NCBI GenBank assembly: GCA_900772705.1
Contig: CAAGRQ010000152.1
Span: 1-7,560, forward strand
Source of the DNA: Clostridia bacterium
GTDB taxonomy: Bacteria; Bacillota; Clostridia; Oscillospirales; Acutalibacteraceae
Length of the DNA stretch: 7,560 nt
Reading direction: 5' to 3'
The notes beneath the pieces were generated by a model, which was given only the letters and a program-made list of their open reading frames with translations, was not told the DNA's origin and did no database searches. Shown one piece after another: positions 6,769 to 7,560 of this stretch (position 1 is its first letter; each line of letters opens with the position of its first letter). Position numbers and translations under genes: made by a program.

Positions 6769-6830
6769 ATGCTCATTATGTAGCCTGTGGCCGCAATAAG
6801 AATAATTGCAAATAATACAAGGTATTCCAT
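6759..6830 (-). CDS. 23-residue hydrophobic membrane peptide, candidate type I toxin
   Basis: The ORF encodes 23 residues: MEYLV, then an uninterrupted hydrophobic run LFAIILIAATGYIM, then a short basic tail SIKK. It would form one transmembrane helix with a positively charged C-terminus, the general form of Fst, TxpA, Ibs and TisB type I toxins. I do not recognise the sequence as one of those families. The evidence that it is translated is an exceptional ribosome binding site, AAGGGGGTGAT (6844-6834), with the G run ending 7 bases before the ATG. That site is masked by a hairpin. The convergent small RNA and shared terminator fit a toxin-antitoxin arrangement. Alternatives are a small regulatory membrane subunit such as a KdpF- or CydX-like peptide, but no partner gene is nearby. 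Toxicity is inference. Confidence 0.7.
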   Translation of the reverse strand: MEYLVLFAIILIAATGYIMSIKK

Positions 6831-6837
6831 AGCATCA

Positions 6838-6863
6838 CCCCCTTAGCCTCTATGAGGTTGGGG
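6838..6863 (-). promoter_or_regulatory. Hairpin sequestering the Shine-Dalgarno sequence of the small peptide
   Basis: On the - strand CCCC (6863-6860) can pair with GGGG (6842-6839) of the Shine-Dalgarno run, and CCTC (6857-6854) with GAGG (6850-6847) around an ATA loop. The CTAA at 6846-6843 remains in an internal loop. This would keep the peptide mRNA poorly translated until refolded, as in several known type I toxins. Confidence 0.6.
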
Positions 6864-6877
6864 AAAGATTTAACCGC

Positions 6878-7167
6878 CTACCCAGCCAAACAATGTTCGA
6901 ATAGAAACAGTCCAAAAAAGGCGAGTTCACGCACCTAGCAACATTTTTTGCCTTGACATACGCAAGTATGCCTGCGGCAAAGAAATATCGCCAATTACAT
7001 AAACTCGTCTTTTTTGGATGCTGTGCAGTTTATACGCTCAAATTTTTGTTTAGACAAGGCATATTTTTAATCGCATACTTTCGTATTCAATTAAAAATTA
7101 ACGCAGTATAAGCGGAAATTTGAGTGTATAAACCTATTTCTATTCGTACACTGTTTGGCATTGGTAG
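6878..7167 (-). ncRNA. Large three-way-junction RNA structure, probable 5' leader of the small-peptide mRNA
   Basis: Three long complementary pairings nest into a junction. P1 is 6885-6910 with 7134-7159 (23 of 26 pairs) and may extend to CTACC/GGTAG at 6878-6882 and 7163-7167. P2 is 6911-6927 with 7002-7018 (17 pairs, one wobble). P3 is 7028-7045 with 7116-7133 (18 pairs, one wobble). P2 encloses a hairpin at 6944-6984 whose tip is CATAC-GCAA-GTATG, and P3 encloses another at 7064-7097 whose tip is ATAC-TTTC-GTAT. The - strand is chosen because a perfect promoter (7187-7215) predicts a transcript starting about 13 bases before P1, and the small peptide lies downstream. Wobble pairs do not settle the strand. 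A DNA-level palindromic element is the main alternative. Confidence 0.6.
7087..7161 (-). CDS. Possible 24-residue leader peptide in the structured transcript
   Basis: About 19 bases after the predicted transcript start, an ATG preceded by AAGGA (7175-7171, 9 bases upstream) opens a 24-codon frame. The peptide begins MPNSVRIEIGLYTQ and ends ALIFN. It is not strongly hydrophobic and matches nothing I know. Its codons cover one strand of P1 and of P3, so ribosomes here would melt the leader. A frame this short can arise by chance; the call rests only on its placement and ribosome binding site. Confidence 0.25.
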   Translation of the reverse strand: MPNSVRIEIGLYTQISAYTALIFN

Positions 7168-7186
7168 TTTTCCTTATCCGATAACA

Positions 7187-7215
7187 ATTATATAATAATT
7201 GAACATTAGTGTCAA
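7187..7215 (-). promoter_or_regulatory. Perfect-consensus sigma-A promoter for the structured RNA and small peptide
   Basis: On the - strand TTGACA (7215-7210) and TATAAT (7192-7187) are exact consensus with a 17-base spacer, predicting a start near 7180. The transcript to the shared terminator would be about 455 nt. This promoter has the same quality as the one driving the convergent small RNA. Confidence 0.85.
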
Positions 7216-7236
7216 GTGTAAATCATAGAAGCGGAC

Positions 7237-7262
7237 AGGGAGGCAACGGAAGTCTCAACGCT
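7237..7262 (+). repeat. 26-bp direct repeat, left copy
   Basis: This block reads AGGGAGGCAACGGAAGTCTC then AACGCT and recurs at 7383-7408 with a single G/A difference, exactly 146 bases later. Its AGGGAGGC start equals the 3' end of the 131-bp repeat, so it looks like the remnant of a preceding unit. Confidence 0.85.
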
Positions 7263-7390
7263 CCCCTTATCAAGGGGAGATGTCGCCGCAGGTGACAGAG
7301 GGGATAGTCGCAGAGAATTAGGACGATGTTCGGAATAGTTACGCAAATCCCTCCACCGCTTTGCGGTCCCCCTCCCTTGAAAAGGGAGGC
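7260..7390 (+). repeat. 131-bp hairpin-rich dispersed repeat, copy 2
   Basis: Same length and orientation as 6484-6614 with five substitutions. Two of them fall in the 3-base loop of the 3' hairpin (GTT to GAA), leaving the 8-bp stem intact, and three cluster around 7306-7311. The element is embedded in a 146-base periodicity: the 15-base spacer plus edges of the element repeat on both sides. Confidence 0.85.
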
Positions 7391-7408
7391 AACAGAAGTC
7401 TCAACGCT
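7383..7408 (+). repeat. 26-bp direct repeat, right copy
   Basis: Repeats 7237-7262 with one difference. It spans the end of repeat copy 2, a 15-base spacer (AACAGAAGTCTCAAC) and the first bases of a further partial unit. Confidence 0.85.
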
Positions 7409-7425
7409 TCCCTAACAAGGGAGGG
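7406..7425 (+). repeat. Solo terminal hairpin of the repeat family
   Basis: GCTTCCCTAACAAGGGAGGG begins where a third unit would start but stops after one hairpin. It is closer to the reverse complement of the element's 3' end (GCCTCCCTTAACAAGGGAGG) than to the 5' end, so it is either a decayed copy or an inverted solo end. Confidence 0.6.
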
Positions 7426-7447
7426 TCAAAAAAGTAAAACATATGAA

Positions 7448-7482
7448 AATGCCTCCCGTTGAAGCGGGAGGCATTATTTTTT
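7448..7482. terminator. Strong hairpin terminator next to the right-edge gene
   Basis: AATGCCTCCCG (7448-7458) pairs with CGGGAGGCATT (7465-7475), 11 perfect pairs around TTGAAG, followed by ATTTTTT. It lies 12 bases beyond the stop of the - strand gene at the right edge. On that strand the stem is followed by TTCATATGTTTT, a poorer tract. It can work in both directions. Confidence 0.8.
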
Positions 7483-7494
7483 ATAATCTTACGA

Positions 7495-7560
7495 TTAGAG
7501 CGGGAAGTCGCCGTCAGCGCCGCCGGTAACTGAATTGTATGACCAATCAGTATGATTACC
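7495..7560 (-). CDS. C-terminal end of an unidentified protein (5' part outside window)
   Basis: The - strand frame is open from the window edge to a TAA at 7497-7495, giving 21 residues that start GNHTDWSYNS and end GGADGDFPL. The composition (Gly, Asp, Asn, aromatic residues, no basic cluster) would suit an extracellular or surface-exposed domain, but nothing identifies the family. The call rests on the placement directly before a terminator and on protein-like composition; another frame through the terminator is open but less plausible. Confidence 0.5.
   Translation of the reverse strand, partial: GNHTDWSYNSVTGGADGDFPL

Noticed and set aside
6759..6830. Small peptide as KdpF or another respiratory/transport accessory subunit
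   Set aside because: No kdp, cyd or similar genes are nearby, the PE-type ending of KdpF is absent, and the antisense RNA layout fits a toxin better; not fully excluded.
6878..7167. Using G/U wobble pairs to fix the strand of the structured RNA
   Set aside because: Mismatches in P1 and the P3 tip become wobbles on the - strand, but those in P2, P3 and the P2 tip are wobbles on the + strand, so the evidence balances out.
6484..7425. Possible CRISPR array from repeated hairpin units
   Set aside because: Units are 131 bp, palindromic, only two full copies exist, and spacers are the same sequence instead of unique; no cas genes are present.

Overview
The window looks like a chromosomal segment of a low-to-moderate-GC Bacillota, most likely a class Clostridia gut-type organism. 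The basis is a T-box leader, a two-subunit iron-sulfur serine dehydratase, consensus sigma-A promoters and GGAGG-type ribosome binding sites. The clostridial placement is inference; no marker gene here fixes the genus.

Left part (1-2552, + strand): the end of a CPBP-family membrane protease is followed after one base by tadA, the tRNA wobble adenosine deaminase. A strong promoter (870-898) whose predicted start site lies just before a hairpin then drives sdaAB-sdaAA, the beta and alpha subunits of L-serine dehydratase (serine to pyruvate plus ammonia). An A/T-flanked hairpin (2511-2552) closes this unit and also the convergent leucine operon.

Middle part (2570-6425, - strand): leuA-leuB, for the first committed step and the oxidation step of leucine synthesis, are read from a promoter at 5704-5731 through a textbook T-box leader. 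The antiterminator and terminator are both legible and the leader fits control by uncharged tRNA-Leu. leuC and leuD are not in the window. Upstream on the same strand is an orotate-phosphoribosyltransferase-like protein with an unusual PRPP loop and a C-terminal CPLC motif.

Right part (6426-7560) has no long gene but is dense with structure, and it is the interesting region. Two 131-bp copies of a hairpin-rich repeat in the same orientation (126/131 identical) bracket a compact cassette. From the left, a perfect-consensus promoter (TTGACA-17-TATAAT) makes a small RNA of about 87 nt. From the right, a second perfect-consensus promoter on the other strand makes an RNA of about 450 nt. That RNA starts with a roughly 290-nt three-way-junction fold, continues through a hairpin that masks a very strong Shine-Dalgarno sequence, and ends with a 23-residue single-helix membrane peptide. 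The two convergent transcripts share one bidirectional terminator, and the peptide's stop codon lies in its stem. This layout is that of a type I (RNA antisense) toxin-antitoxin module of the Fst/RNAII or TxpA/RatA kind, but I do not recognise the peptide or the long structured leader.

The right edge holds a bidirectional terminator and the last 21 codons of an unidentified - strand gene.
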